Assembly: GCA_017612655.1 (NCBI GenBank)
Contig: JAGAFM010000047.1
Location: 28,825-92,824 of the forward strand
From: Clostridia bacterium
GTDB taxonomy: Bacteria > Bacillota > Clostridia > Oscillospirales > CAG-272
Length of the DNA stretch: 64,000 nt
Direction: 5' to 3'
Both the position numbers and the translations under genes were made by a program. The notes below the pieces were generated by a model, which was not told the origin of the DNA, did no database searches, and saw nothing but the letters and a program-made list of their open reading frames with translations. This document shows, in pieces, positions 43,119-52,663 of this stretch; the first letter of the stretch is position 1, and the number at the start of each line of letters is the position of its first letter.

Positions 43119-44300
43119 TCAGACAGTTTCCTTCTCCAGGAAGGGAACGCAGCCCAGAAGCTCGCAGGCATCCCGGTATTCTCTATCAAACGATTCGTGC
43201 GTCTCTGGCGGATAAGGGGTCTTTCGTTTTACGGCACGGATCATGAGATTCTTCGGCGTCTCTTCGGGATCGATCAACTCCACGACCTGAACCTCGTAAT
43301 CGTTCCGCTTCAGCCAGAGACATCGGAGCGCATCGGTTGCTGCGTCCGACAGCTTCTGTTTCAGCAGAGAGTATTCCGTCATGAAGGAAAGAGAAGGGGC
43401 ATTCATCCTGTGAAAAAGTTCATGATGGCAGCAGGGGGTGGAAAGAATCACCGGCGCCCCCCAGGCGACTCCGCGGGAAAGGACAAGATCCGTTGCCGTA
43501 TCGCACGCATGCAGAGACAGAACCAGATCTGGACGTTCGGTGCAGGTGTATTCTTTCAGATCCATGCAGAGAAAGGAAAGCCCCTCGGAAAACCCCAGTG
43601 AAGAAGCAATATCATTACAGGCGGCGATGACGTCCGGCTTCCGGTCGATTCCCGTCATGGAAACCGTCCTTCCCCGCATCTTTGTGAAATAGTAATAGAC
43701 GGCGAAGGAAAGATAACTCTTCCCGCAGCACAGATCAAGAACCCGGAGAGTCCCTTCCCGGGGAAGCTCTTCGACAACGTCGTTTACCAGTTCAAGGAAG
43801 CGGTTGATCTGACGGTACTTCGGGCGCTTTTTATCCAGTATCCTGCCATGTTCGTCTGTAATCCCGAGCGGGAACAGAAAGGAGGCGGCAGCATCGGTTT
43901 CCGGATCGAGAAGGTATCGATGGGGGCGGTCATGTCCGTGCAGGACGGGGGCGCCGTCCTCCTCGCGGATCCGGTTGATGATATGGCACTCGTTTTTCTT
44001 GGAGAACCGGATTTCACAATCGCCGACCGGTGTATGAATATCCGTTTGCCGGTATTCATGTTCCGCCATCCCTGCGAGAATCTCTGCTGCGTCTCCGGCA
44101 GGAAGGTTTCTGTGAAAGGCCTTGCCGTCTGCGTAGCGCGTCTCAATTTGCACATAGGAGATATTCTGCTTCCGAAACAGAACCGCTGTTTCCCGGAGAG
44201 TATCCGGTTCCGTCTTCTCCCTTCGCCGGGAAAAAGTAATCCGGTCAAACGACTTCGTTCTGCACAGATACTCCATGATGCTGCGGATGTTCTTTTCCAT
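43119..44300 (-). CDS. SAM-dependent methyltransferase (Methyltransf_32-like)
   Basis: 393 residues. N-terminal ~180 residues contain LHGHDRPHRYLLD and ILDKKRPKYRQINRFLELV; then a class I methyltransferase core with LRVLDLCCGKSYLSFA (motif I, about 188-203), MTGIDRKPD and VLSLHACDTATDLVL, followed by STPCCHHEL. This pattern is found in a widespread, poorly studied family thought to act on RNA. GGAAAGG precedes ATG 44300. 45 bp downstream of proS, same operon. Confidence 0.8.
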   Translation of the reverse strand: MEKNIRSIMEYLCRTKSFDRITFSRRREKTEPDTLRETAVLFRKQNISYVQIETRYADGKAFHRNLPAGDAAEILAGMAEHEYRQTDIHTPVGDCEIRFSKKNECHIINRIREEDGAPVLHGHDRPHRYLLDPETDAAASFLFPLGITDEHGRILDKKRPKYRQINRFLELVNDVVEELPREGTLRVLDLCCGKSYLSFAVYYYFTKMRGRTVSMTGIDRKPDVIAACNDIASSLGFSEGLSFLCMDLKEYTCTERPDLVLSLHACDTATDLVLSRGVAWGAPVILSTPCCHHELFHRMNAPSLSFMTEYSLLKQKLSDAATDALRCLWLKRNDYEVQVVELIDPEETPKNLMIRAVKRKTPYPPETHESFDREYRDACELLGCVPFLEKETV

Positions 44301-44345
44301 GGCAATCCTTTCCGCGGATCTGCGGACAATCGAGAGATTTTTGTA

Positions 44346-45782
44346 TCAGTACGCCTTGCCCCAGTAGACCAGTTTCCGCGCGGGTTTTCCGCAGCAGACG
44401 CAGGTGTCCCCGAACGGTTCTTCCCCAAAAGGCATGCAGCGGGAGGTGACTTCCGCGACTTCCTTCAGGCGGTCCTCGCAGGCCTGATCCCCGCACCACA
44501 TGGCGCGGATAAACCCGGGCTTGTTTTTAGCGGTATCGATCAGCTCATCGAGCGTGGATACCGTATAGGTCATGGTTTCTCTGCGCTTCAGTGCGTTCTC
44601 GTAGAGAGCCGCTGCGTACGCATCAAGGATTCTCGGGATTTCCGTTTCCAGACTTTCAAGCGGGACAAAACTCTTTTCCCGGTTGTCCCGTCGAACGATG
44701 ACACACTGTCCGTTTTCGATATCCTTCGGCCCGATCTCCAGGCGGAGGGGAACGCCCTTCATCTCGTACTGAGAGAACTTCCAGCCAGGAGTATTGTCGG
44801 AGTCATCGATCCGAGCCCGGACAAAGGTACGAATCCGCTCCGTGATCTCTCTTGCTTTTTCCAGCACCCCTTCTTTATGCATCTGAACCGGAATCACGAC
44901 GACCTGAATGGGGGCGACGGAGGGCGGGAGCACCAGTCCGCTGTTATCCCCGTGCGCCATGATCAGCGCGCCTATGGTTCGGGTGGTCAGTCCCCAGGAA
45001 GTCTGACTGACGTACTTTAACTGATTGTCCCGATCGAGATACCGGATTCCGAACGCCTGTGCAAACCCGTCGCCGAAGTTATGGGAGGTCGCTCCCTGCA
45101 AAGCCTTTCCGTCGTGCATCATCGCTTCGACGGTGTAGGTTGCCTTAGCGCCCGCAAACTTTTCTTTCTCCGTTTTCTGACCGCGGATCACGGGGATGCA
45201 AAGATCTTTTTCATAAAGATTCGCATAGACCTCCAGCATCTGAACCGTCTCCGCTTCGGCTTCCTCCGCAGTTGCGTGAACGGTATGTCCCTCCTGCCAG
45301 AGGAACTCCCGGGTACGGAGAAACGGCCTGGTATTCTTCTCCCACCTTACCACCGAGCACCACTGATTGTAGAGCTTAGGCAAATCCCGCCAGGACTGAA
45401 CGATATTCGCGTAATGCTCAGAAAACAGCGTCTCGGAGGTCGGTCTGACACAGAGACGCTCCGCGAGGGGCTCAGACCCGCCGTACGTCACCCAGGCGAC
45501 TTCCGGAGCAAAGCCCTCAACGTGCTCCTTCTCTTTGTTCAGGAGTGCTTCGGGAATAAACATCGGCATATAGACGTTCTCATGTCCCAGATCCTTGAAG
45601 TGTTTATCCAGGATCCCCTGAATTCTCTCCCAGATGGCGTAGGCATACGGACGGATAATCATGCAGCCTTTGACACTGGAATAATCCACCAGATCCGCTT
45701 TCTTGACGATGTCGGTATACCATTGGGCGAAATCCTCGTCCATGGAGGTAATCTGTTCCACAAGTTTCTTTTCGTTGGCCAT
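44346..45782 (-). CDS. proS: Prolyl-tRNA synthetase, archaeal/eukaryotic-like type
   Basis: 478 residues, without the ~180-residue editing insertion of the common bacterial form. Motif 2 ([29 protein letters not shown]) and motif 3 ([26 protein letters not shown]) are clear. The C-terminal zinc-type domain has CGDQAC...CVCCGKP and ends with Tyr (WGKAY), a hallmark of this type in which the terminal Tyr enters the active site region. Charges tRNA-Pro; lacks INS editing of Ala-tRNA-Pro, so a free editing protein may be encoded elsewhere. Confidence 0.96.
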   Translation of the reverse strand: MANEKKLVEQITSMDEDFAQWYTDIVKKADLVDYSSVKGCMIIRPYAYAIWERIQGILDKHFKDLGHENVYMPMFIPEALLNKEKEHVEGFAPEVAWVTYGGSEPLAERLCVRPTSETLFSEHYANIVQSWRDLPKLYNQWCSVVRWEKNTRPFLRTREFLWQEGHTVHATAEEAEAETVQMLEVYANLYEKDLCIPVIRGQKTEKEKFAGAKATYTVEAMMHDGKALQGATSHNFGDGFAQAFGIRYLDRDNQLKYVSQTSWGLTTRTIGALIMAHGDNSGLVLPPSVAPIQVVVIPVQMHKEGVLEKAREITERIRTFVRARIDDSDNTPGWKFSQYEMKGVPLRLEIGPKDIENGQCVIVRRDNREKSFVPLESLETEIPRILDAYAAALYENALKRRETMTYTVSTLDELIDTAKNKPGFIRAMWCGDQACEDRLKEVAEVTSRCMPFGEEPFGDTCVCCGKPARKLVYWGKAY

Positions 45783-45800
45783 GTTCTCTTCTCTATCCTT

Positions 45801-46928
45801 TCAATTGTTTGATCTGAGGGGTCGGATCTGATCGTTTTCCCCTGCCAGGGAAATCAACCGGTTGAGCAGTTCCGTCATCTCTATTCCGGAAGCAGCCCAT
45901 AATTTGGGGTACATGCTGATTGCCGTGAATCCGGGGAGGGCGTTGATCTCGTTGAACAAAACCGATTCTGTTCCGTCCGCGTTTTCCAGGACAAAGAAAT
46001 CGACGCGAGAGAGGCCCCTGCATCCCAGCATCAGAAAAATCCGCTTTGCATAATCACGGACGATCTGCGCGGTTTCCGGTCGTATGCGGGCCGGAATATA
46101 CAAACGGCTGGTACCGGACAGATATTTGGATTCATAATCATAGAAACCCGTTGCCGCTTCGATTTCTCCGACACCCGAGGTTTCAGGGTCGCTGTTTCCG
46201 AGTACGGCACACTCGACTTCTCTTCCGCGGATACATTCTTCCACAAGAATTTTATAGTCTACTTCCGCTGCTTCCTCCAGCGCGCCCAGGAGTTCCGCCC
46301 GATTCCACACACGGGACGCGCCGATGGACGAACCCCCGTTTGCCGGCTTGACAAACAATGGGTATCCGCTTACCGATTCCGCACGGGCCAAAGCGTCTTC
46401 CTGACGGGTCTTCAGTTCTTCTGCGCTCAAGCAGAGGAACGAAGCGGAAGGAATTCCGTTCCGTGTAACGATCTGCTTGGTCAGGTCCTTGTCCATGGCA
46501 ACCGCTGAGGCGGTGCATCCGGATCCGACATAGGGGATTCCGGTCATGGAAAGCAATCCCTGAAGAGTCCCGTCCTCGGAAAAGGCTCCGTGCACCATCG
46601 GAAACACCAATTCCACGGAAAGCCTTTCAAAAAGGTCTTCTTTTCCCGGCCGCCGAACAAACAGAACCCTCTCTCCGTACGAGGGAGAAAGCAGACAATC
46701 CGCGAGGAAGGAACTTTTGTCCGCCCAGGAACCATCCGCGATCGAAGCCAGGTCTCCAGAATAAAGGTACCATTTTCCGTCTTTCGTGATCCCAACGGTA
46801 TGGACATCGTATAGTTCCCGATCGAGCGCGGCTATCATGGAGGACGCACTCATCAGAGATACTTCGTATTCTCTAGAACGGCCTCCAAAGAGGCATAAAA
46901 GAGATCGCTTCGATTTAACCTTTTTCAA
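45801..46928 (-). CDS. ddl: D-alanine--D-alanine ligase
   Basis: 375 residues. The best start is TTG 46928, 7 nt after AAAGGAGG; ATG 46946 and upstream starts lack such a site. ATP-grasp enzyme that makes D-Ala-D-Ala for peptidoglycan: LFGGRSREYEVSL, VFPMVHGAFSEDGTLQGLL, FVKPANGGSSIGASRV (P-loop lid) and LFNEINALPGFTAISMYPKLW (Mg site and D-Ala pocket). The omega-loop reads FYDYESKYL, the Tyr-Lys form, pointing to D-Ala-D-Ala rather than D-Ala-D-Lac or D-Ser. Confidence 0.96.
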   Translation of the reverse strand: MKKVKSKRSLLCLFGGRSREYEVSLMSASSMIAALDRELYDVHTVGITKDGKWYLYSGDLASIADGSWADKSSFLADCLLSPSYGERVLFVRRPGKEDLFERLSVELVFPMVHGAFSEDGTLQGLLSMTGIPYVGSGCTASAVAMDKDLTKQIVTRNGIPSASFLCLSAEELKTRQEDALARAESVSGYPLFVKPANGGSSIGASRVWNRAELLGALEEAAEVDYKILVEECIRGREVECAVLGNSDPETSGVGEIEAATGFYDYESKYLSGTSRLYIPARIRPETAQIVRDYAKRIFLMLGCRGLSRVDFFVLENADGTESVLFNEINALPGFTAISMYPKLWAASGIEMTELLNRLISLAGENDQIRPLRSNN

Positions 46929-47826
46929 CCGCCGTCCTCCTTTCATTACAGGATTCTGTTCGTGTGCGGCTGTCAACTCGTTTCAAACGAACCACCCGAT
47001 CCCGTCCGGCGTAATCCTGACGAACCGTACACTCAAATCCGAAAGACGAAGAAATATCACGCAGAGCATCCGCCTGATCGAATCCGATCTCAAACAGGAA
47101 ACAGCCATCCGGAGGAAGGACGGGCTCGTATTGTGACAGTATTGCCCGGTAAAACAGCAATCCGTCCTCACCGCCGTCCAGCGCTTCCCGGGGTTCCATT
47201 CTGACTTCCCGGTCCAGAGTCCCGCAAACCGGGGAAGGAATATACGGTGGATTCGCGCAAATCAAATCCGGACAGCAGTTGTCCGGCACCATGCCCTGAA
47301 GGACGTCCCCTCTGCAGATGGTCAGTCGGGACTCGAGAGAGAGCCGTCTCCGGTTTTCGAACGCCGTCTTTAGCGGTTCCGAATACTGCTCCACCGCAAA
47401 AGCCCGAGCGTCCGAACGATTCCGAAGTACTGCGCAAGGCACGCACCCCGATCCGGTACAAAGATCCAGAAGCGTCCCGCCGTACGGCAGGGCGGAAAGA
47501 ATCTCTTCTACAAGAACCTCCGTGTCCGCACGAGGAATCAAACACCCCGGGCAGATAAAATAATCATCTCCGAAAAAGGAAACCTCGCGGAGCAGGTAGG
47601 CAAGCGGTTCTCCTTCGGATCTCTTCTTTGCGACGGAGAGACAGGCCTGAACCTCATCTGCCCCCGCTTCTTCCGCGTTTCTGAGCAAACGGTCTTCCGT
47701 CCCGATTCCCGCGATTCGAAAGAGAATTTCATCCGCCTCGTATGATGCGTTCCGATCCGAATCCGTTGCCTGAGTCTTCTCGCGCAACACGCGAAGAATC
47801 TCTGCCCTCAGTTCTGACCAGCGCAT
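46915..47826 (-). CDS. prmC: Release factor glutamine methyltransferase
   Basis: Methylates the Gln of the GGQ motif in RF1 and RF2. 303 residues: helical N-terminal domain, LIPRADTEVLVEEIL, LLDLCTGSGCVPCAVL (SAM motif I) and NPPYIP (catalytic motif, about 197-202). The C-terminal ~15 residues extend into the ribosome-site region of ddl. The start overlaps the DUF1385 gene by 19 bp, a common DUF1385-prmC coupling in Firmicutes; prfA, often next, is absent. Confidence 0.95.
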   Translation of the reverse strand: MRWSELRAEILRVLREKTQATDSDRNASYEADEILFRIAGIGTEDRLLRNAEEAGADEVQACLSVAKKRSEGEPLAYLLREVSFFGDDYFICPGCLIPRADTEVLVEEILSALPYGGTLLDLCTGSGCVPCAVLRNRSDARAFAVEQYSEPLKTAFENRRRLSLESRLTICRGDVLQGMVPDNCCPDLICANPPYIPSPVCGTLDREVRMEPREALDGGEDGLLFYRAILSQYEPVLPPDGCFLFEIGFDQADALRDISSSFGFECTVRQDYAGRDRVVRLKRVDSRTRTESCNERRTAVEKG

Positions 47827-48908
47827 GTTGACGCGTCTTCCGCTTCCTGTCCCCGCTCCTCAGCGGGACCCGATTCATCAGCAGAATCCTTTTCCGTTTC
47901 CTCTGCGCGGGGCTCCCGCACGATTCGGTAGGATTCCCCTTCCACGGAATCCGTTTCAAAATCGGGATACTCATCCGACAGGACTGTTTTCACAGACGCT
48001 ATCGCCACCTCGATCATTTCCGCATCGGGTTCCCGGGTTGTAAGACGCTGCATCCACAATCCGGGAGCAGAAAGGATTCTCGTGAGAAGGTTGTCATGCT
48101 TTCCGGCATACATAATGAGTTCAAAACTCAGTCCAACGGTCAGGGGGAGGAGCAGAAGCTTGATCCCCTGCCTGAGCCAAATATTATCCCACGTAATGAA
48201 CGAAGAAATCACAACCGACACAATCAGTGCAACAAAGAGAAAGCTGGTTCCGCATCTCGGATGAAACCGTTTCTGCGCAGCTATATTCTCAACTGTCAAG
48301 GGGAGCTCCTTTTCGTAGCAAAAAATCGTCTTATGTTCGGCACCGTGATACTGAAAGGTTCTCCGAATATCCGGCATAAAAGAGACAGCCCAGATGTAGA
48401 GGACAAAAATACCGATCCGAATCAGTCCTTCAGCGAGGTTCTTAAACCACCCGATAGACCCCCCGAACAGAGCTTCCAGTCCCTTGGTTGCCGCCATGGG
48501 AAGGAAAAAGAAGAGACCAATGCCCAGCAGCAGACCAAGAACAGTGGAGATGCCCATGATCACGTTCAGAATGCTTTTTCCGAACTTTTTTTCCACCCAC
48601 TTTTCAAACTTGGTCTGCTCTTCTCCGGTATCTCCGAAGACCTCTGCGGACAATCCGAGAACCCTGTAGGAGAGAATGAGAGTTTCCACCATGTTCACTG
48701 CACCGCGGACAATCGGGATCCGGAGTAGCCGAAAACGGTCGCGCACTGTTTGGAAGGAATCCAGAGAAACCCGAATCCGTTTGTCGGGCTGACGGACGGC
48801 AACTGCATACTGTCGTCCCGCTTTCATCATGATTCCCTCGATCAGTGCTTCTCCGCCGATCTTTCCCCGCCTGCCGCAAAGCAGCTCGGTATCTTTCTTT
48901 TTTGCCAT
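47808..48908 (-). CDS. DUF1385 membrane protein
   Basis: 366 residues from ATG 48908 (AAAGGA site). GGEALIEGIMMKAGRQYAVAVR and YHGAEHKTIFCYE, RFHPRCGTSFLF are the defining motifs; HGAEHK plus HPRCGTSF suggest a buried metal or catalytic site. Four or five membrane helices lie between about 125 and 285. The acidic C-terminal ~65 residues look disordered. Function is unknown in the family; it is conserved beside prmC in Gram-positives. Confidence 0.9.
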   Translation of the reverse strand: MAKKKDTELLCGRRGKIGGEALIEGIMMKAGRQYAVAVRQPDKRIRVSLDSFQTVRDRFRLLRIPIVRGAVNMVETLILSYRVLGLSAEVFGDTGEEQTKFEKWVEKKFGKSILNVIMGISTVLGLLLGIGLFFFLPMAATKGLEALFGGSIGWFKNLAEGLIRIGIFVLYIWAVSFMPDIRRTFQYHGAEHKTIFCYEKELPLTVENIAAQKRFHPRCGTSFLFVALIVSVVISSFITWDNIWLRQGIKLLLLPLTVGLSFELIMYAGKHDNLLTRILSAPGLWMQRLTTREPDAEMIEVAIASVKTVLSDEYPDFETDSVEGESYRIVREPRAEETEKDSADESGPAEERGQEAEDASTCAGQN

Positions 48909-48959
48909 CTGATATCCTTTCTGTCCGATTCCGTTTTTCACCCGGAAGAAAACCGGATA

Positions 48960-51857
48960 TTACTTCATAGAACGGAGAGCCTGCTCCAATCCGCTCAGAT
49001 CTGGCGGATCCTGCTGTTTCTTTTCCTCTTCGGATTCGGAATCCTCCCAAAGCAGTTCCGCCAGATTCGGATGATCATCCTTGCTCTTCTGCACCGTTTC
49101 ACCCGCTGGCTCCTCCTCGATCAGAAAGTCGATAAGTTCCCCGCTTTCTTCCTCGGTGTCTGCCCATAAAGCATTAAAATCAATCTTGTCGGCAATTGCC
49201 TTTTCTCTCGCGTTTCGCTCGGCCTCAGCGGTTTGCCGAACCATGTTTTCCGCCTCTTCGCGCGCCTGACGTTCCGCTTCTTCCTTTTCTCTGGCAAGGC
49301 GTTCCGCCTCTTCGCGTGCCTGACGTTCCGCCTCTTCCTTTTCTCTGGCAAGGCGTTCCGCCTCTTCGCGCGCCTGACGTTCCGCCTCTTCCTTTTCTCT
49401 GGCAAGGCGTTCCGCCTCTTCGCGCGCCTGACGTTCCGCTTCTTCCTTTTCTCTGGCAAGGCGTTCCGCCTCTTCGCGAGCCTGACGTTCCGCTTCTTCT
49501 TTTTCTCTGGCAAGGCGTTCCGCCTCTTCGCTAGCCTGACGCTCCGCTTTTTCTTTTTCCTCGGCGAGACGTTCTGCCTCGTCGCGTGCCTGACGTTCCG
49601 CGTCCCCAGAATCTTTGGATGCTCGGGCGGCGGCCGCAGCGGCAAGATCCGTCACGCTTGGAGTTTCCGAATCAGCAGCGGAGCCTGATGAAACCTGTTC
49701 CACGGCGGGAACCCGGTTTTCGCTCACTTTTTCTTTCAGCGCTTTGAGGTAGAGGATCTCTTCCCGGGTAAAGGACGGGTTGCCTCCCGCCTTCTTTTCT
49801 CTCAATTTAGCCCGAATCTCTGCGAGGAAAAGGGGACTGACTTCGGGAAGAGTGATTTTCGGTTTTTCTTCCGTTTGAGGCCGAGGAACAGATTCCGTCT
49901 CGGGCACATCCTGATGCGAAGACGAACCCTCTTCTCCGGTAGCTGCGTCGGTAGAAAACTCTCTCGTCTCCTCGGATGAGGTCCCTTTTTCGTCCGGAGT
50001 CTTTTCCGGATTTGCGGCACTTTCTTGTTCTCCCTCCTCCGACGGTTTCCTTTCTGCTGAAAAACGATAGCCGCACTCGGGACAGACTGCCTCTCCTTTT
50101 TTGCGGATTGCTCCGCACCTCGGGCAGTAACGGTGTTTGGGGATCATCGCAACAATCAGCACAACGATCAGAACCAAGAGAAGAGCGGCCGCGATCCAAA
50201 GAAACAAACAGATTCCGAAGGGAGCCGGACAAATCCCGCAAAGCGGGCAGACGAAGGGATGTTCCTCTTCTTCCTCTTCCGTGGTGACTTCTGCCTCGGT
50301 AGCGGGAGGAGCCGTCGTCTCGATCTCCTGCGGTTCGATATTGAAAGAAAGAGAGGTTGAGAAATCAGAGGACAAAGCAGATCCTCCGGCGGTTGCCAAA
50401 TACCGCGCCCGAAGATTGATGAGAACGTACTGAGGCACTTCTTCAGCAGGAATGGTGACGGTGTAGTCCCCTCCGGTGATGGCGGTAATGCTTGCATCCT
50501 CAGCTGCGAACTCCGTCGGCTTCCACTCCGAACCGTTCACCCGGGATTCCACTTCCATCGAGATTTCGCCCTGGTCATAGTAAGCCATCCAGACTGCAAT
50601 GGAACGAACGGATTCGCTGGGTTCGACGCCGAAATAGACCGTTGCGCTCCCGTCCGGATTAATCTCCATTCGGTCGGAGGTCAATTTCGGAGGAAGGATC
50701 GACGTCGCTCCTTCCGGGTCATTCACTTCGGCTCCGCAGAAAGACGATTCGGAGAAAGAAGAAACCATATACCGGACCGCACCGGACGAGTCACGAACCG
50801 GAAGAACAAACCGAGCCCGTACCGCGAACTTGGTCTCCTCGGGATCCGCTCCGTAGTAGTACAATCCGGAATCTTCTTCAGACTGTTCGAGGTCTCCGTA
50901 GGGGATTTCCAGGAGGCTTCCGTCCGGAAGAGTTGCGCGGAAGGATGATTCCCCAAAGGAAACCGAAACCCGTTCAACAATCTGGTTTTTTCCGTAGGAC
51001 AGCGGGTAGAGGGGAGCATCCCAGAGATGTGCGGAATCCTCCTCTTCCGAATACAGGTTATAGCGAGATTCGCTTCCGTTCACGGTGACATCCAGCTGGA
51101 GATAGATTTCTCCGGGAACCGTGAATCCGTACTGCTCATACGCCTGCGGATTCCAGGATATATTGTTCAGAATCGACCGGATGGTGTCAGGGTAATAGAA
51201 ATAACAGGTTATACTGCTGTCGCCGTCTGCTCGATAAGCATCTTCGCTTTTCTCTACGCTCTGATTCAGCTTGGTCAAAAGGGATTGAGGACGATCGAGG
51301 AAAAGCATGTGTCCGGCTTCCTGTGCGCGGAAGGATGCGATCTCCGTCTCAGAGAGAACGGTTCCCTCATCATCTGTCCTCAACACGGAAAAATAAGCCG
51401 CATAAGAAGGAGAAAAGGATAGCACTTCTACCCCGTTTACAGTGACTATTTCCAGAAAAGAGGGGAGTTCGCTCCCATTGTCCGGATTCCGGAACTCCGC
51501 AAGAAAAGAGGGTGACAGAGAGGAATCGCTGCCAAGGACGGTCACATTCAGCCAGCCTGCAGCCTCTCCGGAGAGCAGACCCCCGTCCGAGATCGACACG
51601 ATATTACCGGATTCGCGGGGAAAAACCGCGGAGCGGAGTGAGATTGCTCCGGTGTCCGGTTTCTCGCAGTAAATCAGAAACCCAACGGTACAGGAAACGG
51701 AATCATCGGACGCAACGGAGACAGGTTCCACCCGGACGCTGCTTTCCTCAGCCGACAAGGAGATCGGAAACAGGCTGATCAGCAGCAACCCCGCAAGAAG
51801 CAGGGCGGCCATTCTGATCCGGATTGAATTCTGTTTTAAGCAAAACACATTTTCCAT
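48960..51857 (-). CDS. Large single-pass membrane protein with zinc ribbon and charged helical repeat tail
   Basis: 965 residues, not recognised as a whole. Signal peptide ~1-36 (AALLLAGLLLISLFPISLSA); outer region ~37-540, mostly beta and Ser/Glu-rich, then a TEEEEEE run and a Cys cluster (CPLCGICPAPFGIC); helix ~552-577; cytoplasmic zinc ribbon ~583-606 (YCPRCG...CPECGYRF); Glu/Ser-rich linker; tandem AERLAREKEEAERQAREE repeats (~753-870), likely a single long charged helix; acidic tail. It spans the membrane with a rigid cytoplasmic arm, perhaps a sensor or scaffold. RBS AAAGGAT. It follows mnmM by 26 bp and precedes DUF1385 by 51 bp. Confidence 0.8.
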   Translation of the reverse strand: MENVFCLKQNSIRIRMAALLLAGLLLISLFPISLSAEESSVRVEPVSVASDDSVSCTVGFLIYCEKPDTGAISLRSAVFPRESGNIVSISDGGLLSGEAAGWLNVTVLGSDSSLSPSFLAEFRNPDNGSELPSFLEIVTVNGVEVLSFSPSYAAYFSVLRTDDEGTVLSETEIASFRAQEAGHMLFLDRPQSLLTKLNQSVEKSEDAYRADGDSSITCYFYYPDTIRSILNNISWNPQAYEQYGFTVPGEIYLQLDVTVNGSESRYNLYSEEEDSAHLWDAPLYPLSYGKNQIVERVSVSFGESSFRATLPDGSLLEIPYGDLEQSEEDSGLYYYGADPEETKFAVRARFVLPVRDSSGAVRYMVSSFSESSFCGAEVNDPEGATSILPPKLTSDRMEINPDGSATVYFGVEPSESVRSIAVWMAYYDQGEISMEVESRVNGSEWKPTEFAAEDASITAITGGDYTVTIPAEEVPQYVLINLRARYLATAGGSALSSDFSTSLSFNIEPQEIETTAPPATEAEVTTEEEEEEHPFVCPLCGICPAPFGICLFLWIAAALLLVLIVVLIVAMIPKHRYCPRCGAIRKKGEAVCPECGYRFSAERKPSEEGEQESAANPEKTPDEKGTSSEETREFSTDAATGEEGSSSHQDVPETESVPRPQTEEKPKITLPEVSPLFLAEIRAKLREKKAGGNPSFTREEILYLKALKEKVSENRVPAVEQVSSGSAADSETPSVTDLAAAAAARASKDSGDAERQARDEAERLAEEKEKAERQASEEAERLAREKEEAERQAREEAERLAREKEEAERQAREEAERLAREKEEAERQAREEAERLAREKEEAERQAREEAERLAREKEEAERQAREEAENMVRQTAEAERNAREKAIADKIDFNALWADTEEESGELIDFLIEEEPAGETVQKSKDDHPNLAELLWEDSESEEEKKQQDPPDLSGLEQALRSMK
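49250..49602 (-). repeat. 54-bp tandem repeat coding for 18-residue charged units
   Basis: About six and a half copies of a 54-bp unit (GCCTCTTCGCG...GGCGTTCC on the plus strand) encode AERLAREKEEAERQAREE. Inner copies differ by only one or two bases, mostly silent; outer copies are more diverged, so the array has expanded recently from its centre. Confidence 0.92.
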
Positions 51858-51883
51858 CGTCTATTCTATCCTTTCGTCGTCTG

Positions 51884-52465
51884 TCAACTTACCGGGATTC
51901 TTGGCTTTCCGGAAGCTTCTACTGCGAAAAAGAACGGGGAAGTCGGGGAATTGATGATGCGAAACAGTGAAACGGAAAAAGACCTGCGGTCCAAAGATGA
52001 CAGCTTCTCGGAAAGCAACTTCCCTTCCAGCTCTCCCTCCGAATGACCGGGATAAACCGCAATCAGAACAATTCCGTCCGGAGAACAAAGGCGGATTGCC
52101 GTATCAACCGCCAAAAGAGTGGATTCATGACGCGTGGTCAAGGAACGGTCGCTTCCGGGAAGCCATCCAAGATTGAAAACGGAGGCACAAAGGGGTTCGT
52201 GGATATACTGACCGGCATTTGCGTGCGAATCAAGGATCAGCGTGCAGCGCTCCTCCACTCCGGCCGACCGGAGGCGTGCTTTGGTCTGTTCGAGTGCCCG
52301 CTCCTGGATATCAAAAGCGTAAACATGACCGGTTGCCCCGACCTGCTCCGCAAGCCAAAGCGTATCGTGCCCGTTTCCCATCGTGAAGTCAGCAACGGTC
52401 CCTCCCGGTGCAATGTGGGAAGCCAAGAACTGCTTGTGCATGGAAAGCAAATCGACAACTGTCAT
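51884..52465 (-). CDS. mnmM: tRNA methyltransferase, MnmM/YtqB family
   Basis: 193 residues: VADFTMGNGHDTLWLA (SAM motif I), VYAFDIQERALEQTKARL, SVFNLGWLPGSDRSLTTRHESTLLAV, and VLIAVYPGHSEGELE. NLGYLPG-type and YPGHxxG motifs define the former rRNA_methylase (PF06962) family, whose B. subtilis member YtqB (MnmM) makes the final methylation of mnm5s2U34 in tRNA. GGAGCG precedes the ATG. It starts the long leftward run and has ~195 bp of AT-rich DNA upstream. Confidence 0.85.
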   Translation of the reverse strand: MTVVDLLSMHKQFLASHIAPGGTVADFTMGNGHDTLWLAEQVGATGHVYAFDIQERALEQTKARLRSAGVEERCTLILDSHANAGQYIHEPLCASVFNLGWLPGSDRSLTTRHESTLLAVDTAIRLCSPDGIVLIAVYPGHSEGELEGKLLSEKLSSLDRRSFSVSLFRIINSPTSPFFFAVEASGKPRIPVS

Positions 52466-52586
52466 AAACGCTCCTGTTTTCTCAAGTGATCAGACAACAA
52501 TCTGCATTCTATCATTATATACGATAATCCCCTTTTTTTCAAGTCTTTTGTTAAAAATGATACAAATCCGAAAGTCGTTTTTCAAA

Positions 52587-52617
52587 CGAAAAAACCCGGT
52601 TCGAAATGAACCGGGTT
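52587..52617 (-). terminator. Terminator of the XRE-maf-mreBC-polA-M23 operon
   Basis: AACCCGGTTC pairs with GAACCGGGTT around a 5-nt loop, with TTTTTT on the minus side. Confidence 0.92.
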
Positions 52618-52663
52618 CAGGAAAAAGCGGAAGGAAATCAGCTTCATCTTCCGTTGCAACGCG

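Noticed and set aside
49196..49688. Plus-strand frames rich in Pro/Phe/Arg repeats
   Set aside because: They are the reverse reading of the 54-bp repeat in the large membrane protein gene.
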